From contig DYGT01000005.1 of the NCBI GenBank assembly GCA_020724555.1, forward strand, positions 39,742 through 84,030: 44,289 bases of DNA, in the 5' to 3' direction. A program made the translations under genes and the position numbers. Shown piece after piece: positions 30,914 to 39,395 of this stretch. Source of the DNA: Candidatus Microgenomatus sp. (GTDB taxonomy: Bacteria > Patescibacteriota > Microgenomatia > UBA8517). The notes under the pieces were generated by a model. That model saw only the letters and a program-made list of their open reading frames with translations. It was not told where the DNA came from and made no database searches. Position 1 is the first letter of the stretch. Every line of letters starts with the position of its first letter.

Positions 30914-31543
30914 TTACTCTTTTCTCTCTAAGAATTTCTCCCATGAAGCCATTTTGAGGGGTTTTAGCCCTTTTGGTTTAAAACGAACTTTATCATGTAA
31001 ATAGACATATTTTAGTCTCTGGTAACTGATGTAGCCCAACACTATGCCTGTACTTGTCCCAAGGTTCAGGCTCTCCACTACCCCACCCATGGGAATTTGT
31101 ATGCACATATCCGCGCCTTGCAGTGCCTCATCCGTCACTCCTCTGCTTTCATTGCCAAACCATACAGCCAAACGCTTTTGGGTGAAAGTCTGCTCGTACA
31201 AATTTACATTGTTCTTCCCTTTTTGGTGCGAGGAGGTGACCGCGACTGTGTAAAGATTTTTCTTAAGGTGAGCCAGACACTGGGACGTATTTTCAAAGTG
31301 TTTAACAAACACCCACTTGTTGGCTCCAGCGGAAAGCCCTTTTATGCGCTTATTGTTCCTTGCTGTTTCAAAGCTGTGAACCACTTTGGGGCCGCCGACA
31401 ACGTAGAGCTTCTGGACTCCGAAGGCAGAAATATTTCTGATTGCTGTTGCTATATTTTTAACATCCTTCGGGTACTCCAAAACACAAATGAAGTATTTAT
31501 TTTGAAGGTGTTTAATCTTCCTGATTCTATTTCTGATTGCCAT
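30914..31543 (-). CDS. TrmH/SpoU-family RNA ribose 2'-O-methyltransferase
   Basis: A 209-residue SPOUT methyltransferase with all three motifs: NIATAIRNISAFGVQKLYVV, WFGNESRGVTDEAL, and IPMGGVVESLNLGTSTGIVL forming the SAM-binding knot. The closest style is tRNA Gm18 TrmH, with a basic C-terminal tail (FKPKGLKPLK) suited to RNA. GGGGGAG lies a few nt before the ATG, so it appears SD-led. It is convergent with the dimethyltransferase gene. Confidence 0.85.
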   Translation of the reverse strand: MAIRNRIRKIKHLQNKYFICVLEYPKDVKNIATAIRNISAFGVQKLYVVGGPKVVHSFETARNNKRIKGLSAGANKWVFVKHFENTSQCLAHLKKNLYTVAVTSSHQKGKNNVNLYEQTFTQKRLAVWFGNESRGVTDEALQGADMCIQIPMGGVVESLNLGTSTGIVLGYISYQRLKYVYLHDKVRFKPKGLKPLKMASWEKFLERKE

Positions 31544-31626
31544 AATTACTTACTCCCCCAAAGAAGAATTTCACAATTCGACTATCTTGCTTGCCCGCCA
31601 TTTATGCTATTCTAGCACTAAAGGTG

Positions 31627-32424
31627 ATGAAAGACTTCACAAATATAAAATCACTAGATGACTACTTAGAACTGATTGGAGCAAGTGAAGAAAATGTTGT
31701 TGCAATATGGGAGCAAGGGTCATTTTTGGAAGGACTTAATGACGAGTTCTCCGATCGTGATTTTTCTGTCATCTGGGAGAGTAATATTCCAGCAGCCGAA
31801 AAAAGACTAAAGGCAGCTCAAAGGCTTAACTTTGACATTCATGAAATTAAAGATGTTACTTCAATTGGCCAAAGCTTTGATATGTTTTCTGACGGGGAAT
31901 TTCTTTTTAACATCGGTCATGGTACAAGAGAAAAAGAGCCTAAATGGTATGAATCTTTGTTCGGAGAAAGGTTCCCGAGTGATTTGGAAGAAATTTTAAT
32001 GTCAATCTCTGCTCTTGATAGCTCAAGGGTTTATTATCAAAAGGACAGCTGGGTAGATAAGCTGAAAGAGAAAGTAAAACTTACTTCTGAAATCAGGATA
32101 AAAATTATTGAGCATTATTCAAAGAAAGTAAGCCAAGATTTAAAGCTTCTTCACAAATCAAGCTCCCGCGGGGACCTTCTTGAATTTATTAAATACTTTG
32201 GAAAAGTCACAAGATTTCTGCAACTGATTTATTTACTAAAAAACGGCCTGCCAGTTGTTTCTCAAAAGCACTTTGAAAAAAGATTTGCCAAGCTTGAAAA
32301 CGGCAGTATAACCAAACTTATTAGAAACACTGCTTCACGGTTTAATATGGATGGTGTTTACAAAGAAACATTAAAAGTAGCTTTTGAATTTGGATTAAAA
32401 CAGTCTGAAAAGTTTAATGCGTAA
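31627..32424 (+). CDS. Nucleotidyltransferase-fold protein
   Basis: A 265-residue protein. WEQGSFLEGL (Gly-Ser motif) followed by FSDRDFSVIW (two Asp residues) is a polymerase-beta nucleotidyltransferase core, as in aminoglycoside nucleotidyltransferases and DUF4037 proteins. A helical C-terminal domain (about 130-260) follows. The acceptor is unknown. The ATG at 31627 is preferred to 31591, which adds a hydrophobic tail outside the fold; AAAGGTG just upstream may act as a Shine-Dalgarno site. Confidence 0.7.
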   Translation: MKDFTNIKSLDDYLELIGASEENVVAIWEQGSFLEGLNDEFSDRDFSVIWESNIPAAEKRLKAAQRLNFDIHEIKDVTSIGQSFDMFSDGEFLFNIGHGTREKEPKWYESLFGERFPSDLEEILMSISALDSSRVYYQKDSWVDKLKEKVKLTSEIRIKIIEHYSKKVSQDLKLLHKSSSRGDLLEFIKYFGKVTRFLQLIYLLKNGLPVVSQKHFEKRFAKLENGSITKLIRNTASRFNMDGVYKETLKVAFEFGLKQSEKFNA

Positions 32425-32468
32425 AATATACAAAAAGTGTTATCTTCTGGCTTTCTTTCTTGCTTCAC

Positions 32469-34163
32469 TTACCGAATTGTCGCTTTTTTATCCTTTAAAA
32501 ATTGGCTCCACCCCTCAACCGTATCAAGAGCAAGTGCAAAAGGAGTTTCAATTACAAAATTAAATAGTATTGTGAAAACATTATATTCTTTCCACTTGGC
32601 CGCAAAAAACGATCCGACATTGGCTATAGGCACGAAAATCATATCAAGCAAAAATTCATGAAAAGATGTTTTATCATCAACATTAAGTTCTTTTGATTTA
32701 TTTCTTATGCCAACAGCGGCAAACACAGTTAAAGAAATCGTAAATGTATCAAAGATTACTGAAGTTGGCGGTAGCCCGGCAATATAAAATGACGCTCCTA
32801 CCGCTGTGAATACCAACAAAGTCATAAACAAATAAATCGTTACATAAAGCGCCCTAGACAATACGCCCCTCCTGTTTTTTCCAATCTGGATTTCATAAAA
32901 TTTCTTTTTTTCACCCTTATAGACAAAACTTTCGACCACTTTCAGTACATGCTGCCGATTTTTCTCCGATGGCGCTTTTATGATCACAACCAAAAGAAAC
33001 ATCACGAGCGTAGGTATAATAAAATCTATAAATGCCGTAAATAGATTAAACTTTTCATAGAAAAAATTAGCCAGTGGAACTTCTACTATAAAAAATGTAA
33101 ACCAGTTAGATAAAAATACGGATAGGGTCGAAAAGATTCCCAGTCTAAAGAGCCTCCTTTTTAAAGTATGATAACGTTTATCATACAGCTGACTAATTTT
33201 TTGCTTAAATTCTGTGCGGTCTTTAATAGTGGGAATAATGCCCTCAGGCTCATCCTTTGCTTCTTCCATAAAATCGCTTAAAAGAGAGAATACAGTATCA
33301 TTTTGATCACAGATACGGTTAAAATTCTTAGCCAACGGGTGCCTGAGAATGCTTTCCCGGTTATGCCAAAAATCTATTACTTCATTTAACCGCGCGGGGA
33401 AAGCTTCGTCCGGCAAATCATTCCAGTTAGGATACCTAAGATTTAACAAGCGGTATGCTATAAAGGCATCGTCCAAATTAAATAAGGTTCTACAAACGGC
33501 TATATATATTTGCTGCTCCTTTTCATTTTCTGTTAGCGCATCCGCGGGCGACAAGTTGATCCGGCTTTCCATCATCTTTGCCATTGCCTCAAGCAACGCA
33601 TATTCTTTAACAGGTTGTGCAAGAATTTCCTCAATCTCACAAGCAGCAATTTCAATTATAAAAGTATAGAAATTTGTTTGTTTTTTGATGTTTACTGGTG
33701 AGTTATGCGCTGGCTGGCTTAAAAAATATAAATATTTGGTTAGTGATTTTGAAACTACCAAAATTGATTCTTTACAAACTTCGTCATTAGGCAAATGACC
33801 GCCTCTTACTAATTCTGTCGTGATAGTTTCTGCCAAACTGTCCAGTTTTGGCGGCTTAGACATAGGAATTCTCAAATCTTTTGCAAAAAGCAGACGTTTG
33901 AGTATCCTTTCAATTGCTCGTCTTCTTAAGACATTATCCTCCTGCCAATCCACAACTTTACGAATTTTTTCATATAGCTTTGCAATACTACTGGCAATTT
34001 CATCAACATGTATTGGTGTACCGTCCTTATTCAAAGCTTTAAGGTCGGTAGTATACCCCTGCATCAGGGCAAAAATTTCGTCATTTATTTTAAGATCCGA
34101 CTTGTCGGAACGCTTTGACTCTTGTTGATTATTTTCAAAAATGACTCCGTTATTTCCTATCAT
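32469..34163 (-). CDS. Conserved-style multi-pass membrane protein of unknown function
   Basis: A 564-residue protein with two parts. Residues 1-335 are soluble, helical and charged. Residues 341-545 contain about four to six membrane segments (341-362, 376-396, 436-460, 466-486, and weaker ones at 504-522 and 528-545). No catalytic motif is recognised. A soluble sensor-like part before a membrane bundle is consistent with transport or signalling, but no function is assigned. It lies 20 nt downstream of the MacB permease gene on the same strand and could be read through from it. Confidence 0.6.
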   Translation of the reverse strand: MIGNNGVIFENNQQESKRSDKSDLKINDEIFALMQGYTTDLKALNKDGTPIHVDEIASSIAKLYEKIRKVVDWQEDNVLRRRAIERILKRLLFAKDLRIPMSKPPKLDSLAETITTELVRGGHLPNDEVCKESILVVSKSLTKYLYFLSQPAHNSPVNIKKQTNFYTFIIEIAACEIEEILAQPVKEYALLEAMAKMMESRINLSPADALTENEKEQQIYIAVCRTLFNLDDAFIAYRLLNLRYPNWNDLPDEAFPARLNEVIDFWHNRESILRHPLAKNFNRICDQNDTVFSLLSDFMEEAKDEPEGIIPTIKDRTEFKQKISQLYDKRYHTLKRRLFRLGIFSTLSVFLSNWFTFFIVEVPLANFFYEKFNLFTAFIDFIIPTLVMFLLVVIIKAPSEKNRQHVLKVVESFVYKGEKKKFYEIQIGKNRRGVLSRALYVTIYLFMTLLVFTAVGASFYIAGLPPTSVIFDTFTISLTVFAAVGIRNKSKELNVDDKTSFHEFLLDMIFVPIANVGSFFAAKWKEYNVFTILFNFVIETPFALALDTVEGWSQFLKDKKATIR

Positions 34164-34183
34164 ATTATTTTAATAACTTATTT

Positions 34184-35401
34184 TTATTCATATCTTAACG
34201 CCTCAATCGGTGAAAGCAGGGATGCGCGCCTGGCAGGGGCTATTCCGAAAATTATTCCGACTCCCGCAGACACAGCAAAAGCAAGAATAATCGACCAAGC
34301 GGTAACGGTCATTGGTATAAAATTGTTTAACAAAAGGGCGCCGCCACTACCAAGGAGGATTCCGATGATTCCGCCGCCCACGGACAAAAAGACTGCCTCG
34401 ATCAGAAACTGGGTCAAAATTACTTCAGGCGTAGCGCCCAAAGCCTTCCTCAGGCCGATCTCTCTTGTTCTTTCTGTCACGGAGACAAGCATGATATTCA
34501 TAATGCCAATACCACCGACCAAAAGCGAGATGGCAGCGATGCCGCCCAAAGCGATAGTCAGAGTATCAAGAATAGAAGAAACCGTTGATAATATTTCCTT
34601 TTGATCAATGACGGTAAAATCTTCCTCCTCGTGCCGTCTTAGCATTACCTCTTCTAGCAAGGGAATGGTTGAGGCAACCTCGTCGCTTGAACTCACTTCG
34701 GTGAATATCAAGCTCACGTTATCCATACCGAATTGGCGTTGAGCAGTGGTAATGGGGACAAAGATTTTATCATCAGAAGTCAGGCTGCCCTGACCGCCTT
34801 GCTCCTTCATTACCCCCATAACCAGATAGCGATAGTCGCCAACTTTAATCTTTTCTCCTATGGGATTTTGTTTCCCGAATAATTCCTCGGCGATGGTGTA
34901 CCCCAAAACCGCTACTTTTCTCCCACTGTTGACCTCAGATTCCGTGAAAAAACTGCCGCTCTCAAATTCCGAACTTCGGATGTTTATATAATTTTGGGTA
35001 GTGCCGATGACCTGGCCGGTAAAGGTTTCACTCTTGTAACTGGCCAGACCGGGAGCCATAACCATTGCCGCGGTATCTTTGATTTGAGGTAAACTTCTTT
35101 CAATCTCCACAGCATCGCTCAGTTTCAATTTAGATGCCGTTATTGAAGAAAAAGCGCCGCTTGCCGCTTCTCCACCCGCTCCCGCCCCTTCAATATCAAT
35201 ATCACCCGGGACAATCATAATCAGGTTCGAGCCCATATCCTGCATTTGCCCGGTGATAAAATCTTTAAGTCCGGAACCTACGGACACCAGCAAAATCACG
35301 GACGCAACGCCGATAATCACCCCGAGCGCTGTCAAAAAAGAGCGCGAGCGGTTTACGGCCAAAGATTTGGTTGCAACCCTGATAAGTTGTTTTAATTGCA
35401 T
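34184..35401 (-). CDS. MacB/FtsX-like ABC transporter permease
   Basis: A 405-residue protein with one N-terminal membrane helix (about 20-41), a periplasm-type MacB_PCD domain (45-270), and three C-terminal helices of the FtsX domain (about 285-395, including GGIGIMNIMLVSVTERTREI). It is the permease of a MacAB-type exporter or mechanotransmission complex. The ATPase gene is 1 nt upstream and the adaptor gene is next. The cargo is unknown, but antimicrobial peptide or drug efflux is usual for such sets. Confidence 0.9.
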   Translation of the reverse strand: MQLKQLIRVATKSLAVNRSRSFLTALGVIIGVASVILLVSVGSGLKDFITGQMQDMGSNLIMIVPGDIDIEGAGAGGEAASGAFSSITASKLKLSDAVEIERSLPQIKDTAAMVMAPGLASYKSETFTGQVIGTTQNYINIRSSEFESGSFFTESEVNSGRKVAVLGYTIAEELFGKQNPIGEKIKVGDYRYLVMGVMKEQGGQGSLTSDDKIFVPITTAQRQFGMDNVSLIFTEVSSSDEVASTIPLLEEVMLRRHEEEDFTVIDQKEILSTVSSILDTLTIALGGIAAISLLVGGIGIMNIMLVSVTERTREIGLRKALGATPEVILTQFLIEAVFLSVGGGIIGILLGSGGALLLNNFIPMTVTAWSIILAFAVSAGVGIIFGIAPARRASLLSPIEALRYE

Positions 35402-35402
35402 C

Positions 35403-36083
35403 TTAATTTATTACCTTACCGTCTTTTAATCGGATGGTTCTTTGTGCTTGGTTGGCAATATCGTCATCGTGGGTGACCAGGATAATTGTCCTGCCTTGCT
35501 CATGAAGTTTTTTAAATATTTCCATGACTTCCACTCCTGACTTTGAATCCAAATTTCCCGTTGGCTCATCGGCAAGGATGATTGAGGGGTCGGTAATGAG
35601 AGCCCGGGCAATAGCTACTCTTTGCTGTTGGCCTCCTGAAAGCTGGTTGGGGTGGTGGTCAAGTCTATCGCCTAAACCGACTTTCCCCAAAACTTCAGCA
35701 GCTTTTTTCGGTATCTCGGAGCTTGGGGTGCCGTTATACAACAGGGGTAGGCTGACATTTTCAAGCGCCGATGTCCTGGGCAGTAGATTAAACTGCTGAA
35801 ACACAAATCCTATTTTTTTATTTCTAACCTGCGCCAATTGCCTCTCAGTCATTTGGCTCACTTCCTGACCATCCAAAAGGACTTTGCCGGAGGTAGGTGT
35901 ATCAAGGCAGCCAACGATGTGCATCAGAGTTGATTTTCCGCTTCCCGAGGGGCCAATAATGGAAACAAACTCACCCCTCATAATCGCAAGGGTGACATTA
36001 TCAAGGGCTTTTACAGATACCCCATCCATTTGATAAATTTTGGACACACTCTCCAATTTGAGTATATTTTTTGTTTCTGTCAT
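35403..36083 (-). CDS. MacB/LolD-like ABC transporter ATPase
   Basis: A 226-residue ATPase. Walker A is [10 protein letters not shown], the signature is [15 protein letters not shown], Walker B is [12 protein letters not shown], and the H-loop is VTHD. It is of full length and typical for stand-alone ATPases of the MacB/LolD group. It stands between adaptor and permease genes with gaps of 6 and 1 nt, so all are translated from one message. It powers the extrusion cycle. Confidence 0.92.
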   Translation of the reverse strand: MTETKNILKLESVSKIYQMDGVSVKALDNVTLAIMRGEFVSIIGPSGSGKSTLMHIVGCLDTPTSGKVLLDGQEVSQMTERQLAQVRNKKIGFVFQQFNLLPRTSALENVSLPLLYNGTPSSEIPKKAAEVLGKVGLGDRLDHHPNQLSGGQQQRVAIARALITDPSIILADEPTGNLDSKSGVEVMEIFKKLHEQGRTIILVTHDDDIANQAQRTIRLKDGKVIN

Positions 36084-36089
36084 TGTTCA

Positions 36090-37133
36090 TTATTCGGTTA
36101 TGCTATCCGGGAGGATAATAGTCTGCCCTTCTTCCAATCCTTTAAGTATTTCTACTTCAGTCAATGTGGTCAAACCGGTAGCAACCTCCCTTTCTACTTT
36201 GCTGCCGCCCTCAAGGACGTAAACAACACTGGTGCCGTCTTTTTGCTCTATATAATTTACCGGAACAGTCAGCGCATCTTCTTTTTGGTCCAAGATAAAT
36301 TCCACATCACCACTTAAACCGACTGCCATACTCTGCCCTTTTGCGTCAAATTGAATCTCAACGGGGATAGTAACTCCTCCGGCAACGGTTTTAACTCCGG
36401 CCTTGCCGATATAGGAAACGGTTCCTTCAAAGGTTTCGTCAGGGAATGCATCAAGAGATATTTCAGCCTTTTGCCCGAGTTTGATTTTGCCGAAATCCAC
36501 CTCGTCGACCTGAGCCGTAAATTTAAATTCCGAAACATCGGCGACAATTATAGTATCCGTTAAGGAAACATTGGCGCCGGGAGTAAAGTTATCGGATATT
36601 GACACAATAGTTCCATCAAAAGGCGCGATCAAAGTTGCGTTAGTCAGGGCGTTTTGAGCAGCCAAAACAGCATTGTAAGCATTATCTTTGGCAACTTCGG
36701 CGGCTGTCCTTGTTTCTTTTTGAGTGAAAGACTCATCGCTGTCATGCCCTTTGACATTATCGTAAATCCTGTCCAGCGTTGCTTCAGCGGCACGCAAGTT
36801 AGACCTGGCAATTTGAAGATTGGCATTAAGCTGCACAGTATCAAGCTGAGCCAATGATTGCCATTTTTTAACCTCGTCGCCTTGGCTTACGCCAACCCAC
36901 GCCAGCTTACCGGGAGCATTAAAATGAAGAGTTGCCTGATTTTTTCCTTCGATAGCTCCTGACGCTGATATGGTTGAAGCCAAATCCTGCCGCACTACTT
37001 CTTGGGTCACCATTTCATTATTGCCGTTATCCGTAACCAAATTTATACCAATTAATATAAATAGAACAATAACGATAAGGACCACAACTCTCCGCTTATT
37101 TTTGCTGATAATTTGACTTATATTTTTAAACAT
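36090..37133 (-). CDS. MacA/HlyD-like periplasmic adaptor protein
   Basis: A 347-residue protein with one N-terminal membrane anchor (about 16-32). Then come a beta-barrel/lipoyl half-motif (ATISASGAIEGKNQATLHF), a short helical hairpin (about 95-150), the second lipoyl half (ATLIAPFDGTIVSISDNFTP) and a barrel domain. The short hairpin fits an organism without a TolC-type outer-membrane channel. It is the second gene of the tetR-led operon. Confidence 0.88.
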   Translation of the reverse strand: MFKNISQIISKNKRRVVVLIVIVLFILIGINLVTDNGNNEMVTQEVVRQDLASTISASGAIEGKNQATLHFNAPGKLAWVGVSQGDEVKKWQSLAQLDTVQLNANLQIARSNLRAAEATLDRIYDNVKGHDSDESFTQKETRTAAEVAKDNAYNAVLAAQNALTNATLIAPFDGTIVSISDNFTPGANVSLTDTIIVADVSEFKFTAQVDEVDFGKIKLGQKAEISLDAFPDETFEGTVSYIGKAGVKTVAGGVTIPVEIQFDAKGQSMAVGLSGDVEFILDQKEDALTVPVNYIEQKDGTSVVYVLEGGSKVEREVATGLTTLTEVEILKGLEEGQTIILPDSITE

Positions 37134-37144
37134 AAGATTTTTGT

Positions 37145-37705
37145 TTACTTAACAGTTAATGAATATCTGGTTAATTGTCTGGCTAACTCTTTTGAGCTCA
37201 TCTCTTTAGGGACAAACGGGCCGAAAATAAACCCTAAAAGAGACGCCGAAAAGACATTTCTAAATTTGCAACTCCTTCTTTTTGTCAGATCTATTTCTTC
37301 AATTGGTTCTCTGATTAATTTAAGAACAGATACCCTCTTTTTGGCAATATATTGACTAATCGGCTCTTTTTCATTGCCGCCCTCAGTAAAACTTGTTAAA
37401 AGATTGATCTCCGGGTGTTTTATCCGAAATTCCAGAAGTACCAAGATAATCTGAAACAGGGTATCAAACGGTGTTACGCTTCCCTTGACCGCTTGCCTTA
37501 AGTCTTTTTTGAGGATGGAAAGGTTTTTTCGCATAAGCTTTTTACACAAATCTTCTTTGCTCTCAAAATAATAATACAGGGCAGATTTACCGATTCCAAC
37601 TTCGTGGGCTATATCACTCATAGAAGTACCAAAATACCCACGTTCGGCAAACAGCCTCCCTGCGGTTGCCAATATTTTAGCTTCTGTGCCAGATGTTTTA
37701 GTCAT
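37145..37705 (-). CDS. TetR-family transcriptional regulator
   Basis: A 186-residue protein. The N-terminal TetR HTH is standard: [20 protein letters not shown], then [20 protein letters not shown]. The C-terminal ligand-binding domain is helical. It lies first in the MacAB-type operon, 11 nt before the adaptor. A palindrome overlapping its own promoter predicts autorepression, with the inducer probably a substrate of the pump. Confidence 0.9.
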   Translation of the reverse strand: MTKTSGTEAKILATAGRLFAERGYFGTSMSDIAHEVGIGKSALYYYFESKEDLCKKLMRKNLSILKKDLRQAVKGSVTPFDTLFQIILVLLEFRIKHPEINLLTSFTEGGNEKEPISQYIAKKRVSVLKLIREPIEEIDLTKRRSCKFRNVFSASLLGFIFGPFVPKEMSSKELARQLTRYSLTVK

Positions 37706-37716
37706 TACAAAAATTT

Positions 37717-37734
37717 ACTGACCGAATGGTCAGT
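37717..37734. promoter_or_regulatory. TetR-type operator
   Basis: ACTGACC-GAAT-GGTCAGT, an 18-bp inverted repeat with 7-bp arms, lies 11 nt before the tetR ATG. A TACAAT -10 box on the minus strand (37748-37743) ends just upstream, so a bound repressor would cover the transcription start. Confidence 0.8.
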
Positions 37735-37840
37735 ACCCTGGTATTGTATCAAAATTAGAGCTGAAGTCAATATTCTGACATTAATCGATCAGCTGGCAGC
37801 ATTCCAAATAATTGACCATTAACAATACGTATGGTCCGTG

Positions 37841-37846
37841 TATAAT
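37841..37846 (+). promoter_or_regulatory. -10 box and flanking repeats of the toxin-antitoxin pair
   Basis: TATAAT 7 nt before the antitoxin ATG. ACGTAT occurs on each side of it (37827-37832 and 37850-37855), and ATACGTAT is palindromic. This is a plausible autoregulatory operator. Confidence 0.45.
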
Positions 37847-37853
37847 CGTACGT

Positions 37854-38100
37854 ATGAATACTAAACTTACCTTGAGTATAGACAGTGCAGTCATCGACAA
37901 GGCAAAAAAGAACCTGCAAACTAAGAACAAAAGTCTGTCGGGGCTTATTGAGGACTACTTTAAGCTGCTTATCGCAGCTAAAACCAAACAAATTCCAAGC
38001 CCCCCCCGTGGTAACAGAGCTTACTGGTATTGCAAAACTCAAGGAGACTACAGATGAGAACGATGTAATTACAGAATATCTTTTAGAAAAGTATCGATGA
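37854..38100 (+). pseudogene. DUF6364-like antitoxin gene, frameshifted in a C8 tract
   Basis: Frame 1 starts MNTKLTLSIDSAVIDKAKKN and continues through LSGLIEDYFKLL, the ribbon-helix-helix-like start of DUF6364 antitoxins. After CCCCCCCC near 38001-38009 it loses similarity. The next frame continues the family's usual tail: VVTELTGIAKLKETTDENDV, then ITEYLLEKYR, to TGA at 38098-38100. One C fewer restores an 81-residue protein whose stop overlaps the toxin start (ATGA). Phase variation, real decay or an assembly error could each explain it. Confidence 0.75.
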
Positions 38101-38501
38101 AAATTTTTGTTGATAAAGATGTTATTTTAGACGTTTTACTCGAAAGAAAAGATTTTGAATATTCCAGAGAGCTACTCACTCGCGTCGAACAAAAACAACA
38201 TAGCGCTTATACTTCTCCAATTATTTTCACCAATAGTTTTTACGTTATTAGCAAGTTACGAGACAAAAAGAAAGCTTGGTCTGCTCTCAAAAAGATCCGA
38301 TTATTATTTAATGTTTCAAGCGTTAATCAACAAGTCATCGACTTAGCACTAGCTTCAGAGTTTTCCGATTTTGAGGACGCCGTCCAATACTATTCTGCCA
38401 TAACACTAAAGGTAGATTATTTAATTACTAGAAACAAAAAGGACTACGTTGCCACACAAATTCCCATTGCAACTCCGCAAGAATTCATCACAATTGCATA
38501 A
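38097..38501 (+). CDS. PIN-domain toxin (VapC-like)
   Basis: A 134-residue PIN domain. Acidic residues expected for metal binding are Asp6 or Asp8 in FVDKDVILDVLLER, Glu93/Asp94 in FEDAVQYYSA, and Asp116 in LITRNKKDY. PIN toxins cut tRNA or rRNA when the antitoxin is lost. The ATGA overlap with the antitoxin frame supports a coupled pair. The first motif reads VDKD rather than the usual DTN, so activity could be altered. Confidence 0.75.
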   Translation: MKIFVDKDVILDVLLERKDFEYSRELLTRVEQKQHSAYTSPIIFTNSFYVISKLRDKKKAWSALKKIRLLFNVSSVNQQVIDLALASEFSDFEDAVQYYSAITLKVDYLITRNKKDYVATQIPIATPQEFITIA

Positions 38502-38520
38502 CTTTGTAATATCCCCAATT

Positions 38521-38554
38521 AAGGCGAACGGTTAGCGCAGTTGGCAATCGCCTT
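38521..38554. repeat. Inverted repeat in intergenic region
   Basis: AAGGCGA (38521-38527) and TCGCCTT (38548-38554) form a perfect 7-bp stem with a 20-nt loop after the toxin gene. There is no T-run, so it is not a typical terminator. The remaining bases to 38616 show no gene. Confidence 0.4.
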
Positions 38555-38616
38555 GAGCAGACACCGCCTACGCAAATACTTGACGCCTCCAGTGTGATTG
38601 CTGATTTTTTTGAACT

Positions 38617-38794
38617 ATGAAGAAAAATACTAAAACAAAAAGGAGTACTTTTGGTGTTGGCATTGCCTTAGGGGTGGCTATCGGCAGTGCCTTAAGGATT
38701 AGTGCTATTTGGTGATGTTGCTGTTGGAGTTGGTGTAGGTGTGGCACTTGGTGTGGCCATTGCGGTTGCCATGGACAGTAAACCAAGGCGTTAA
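38617..38794 (+). pseudogene. Small glycine-zipper protein gene with +1 frameshift
   Basis: Frame 1 gives MKKNTKTKRSTFGVGIALGV followed by AIGSAL, then loses sense and stops. Removing one A from TTAAGG (near 38695) joins it to VLFGDVAVGVGVGVALGVAI followed by AVAMDSKPRR, a smooth glycine-zipper membrane peptide of about 58 residues. The repeated small-residue spacing suggests a tightly packed helix pair. Confidence 0.6.
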
Positions 38795-38845
38795 TTCAGG
38801 GCATGACACTAAAACAACTCATTGACAATATTGACTTAAAAGCGC

Positions 38846-39306
38846 TTGCACTCCCCTCAAATATCGCTTACGGCACAGCAATATTTGAAAGAAGCGCTGT
38901 ACAGAATCGCGATATCAATATTTGCCGTTGCCTTTGGCTTTGTGGAGGCGGCAGTGGTAGTCTATCTTCGCCAACTTTTGGGAATAACCCAGCCGCAAAT
39001 AGCGGAGGACGAAGTCTTGTTCTTGCTTCCGGGCATTGCTTTTTTAGAGCCTAAAAAAGAATCGCTTATTTCTTCCTTTCCTTTGGGATATGGGACATTT
39101 TTTACTATGTATTTTTACGCCTGACAATTGGCTGGCCTCAGACTCTGGGTGATTTGGATATCTTTTTCCTGCTTCCGTTCCCCTGGGTAGGGCCTATCTT
39201 TGTCCCTATGACAATTTCAACCATCCTCACCCTGGTCTCCTTGCGGTTTGTTTCAAAAGAATCAGTGTCTCGTAAAAGAAAGAATATACACCATGGGGGT
39301 AAGTGA
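38846..39306 (+). pseudogene. Multi-pass membrane protein gene with -1 frameshift
   Basis: Frame 1 reads IAISIFAVAFGFVEAAVVVY then LRQLL, and on to IAFLEPKK. After an A6 run near 39050 the similarity moves to the -1 frame: RIAYFFLSFGIWDIFYYVFL, then TIGWPQTLGDLDIFFLLPFP and a final membrane helix, to TGA at 39304-39306. Together they form one 150-residue protein with four or five helices and a GIWDIFYY motif, which I recall from a conserved family of unknown function. One missing A explains the shift. Confidence 0.7.
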
Positions 39307-39310
39307 ACTT

Positions 39311-39395
39311 TTAATCTTCATTGGTTAAAATTTTTTCAATCTTTTTCTCCATCAGATCAACGAGGCGACAGTTGGAGGTGATGATTTCTTCTTTA
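39311..39395 (-). other. Possible coding remnant downstream of Res
   Basis: After the Res stop, one minus-strand frame reads EEIITSNCRLVDLMEKKIEK then ILTNED and TAA. It has protein-like composition but no start of its own apart from an internal ATG. It may be the tail of a lost gene, for example another restriction-system subunit, or chance. Confidence 0.25.

Noticed and set aside
38521-38600. tRNA-like stretch with a D-loop-like TTAGCGCAGTTGGC
   Set aside because: No T-arm GTTCGA motif, no matching acceptor stem and no anticodon arm could be drawn; treated as an inverted repeat only.
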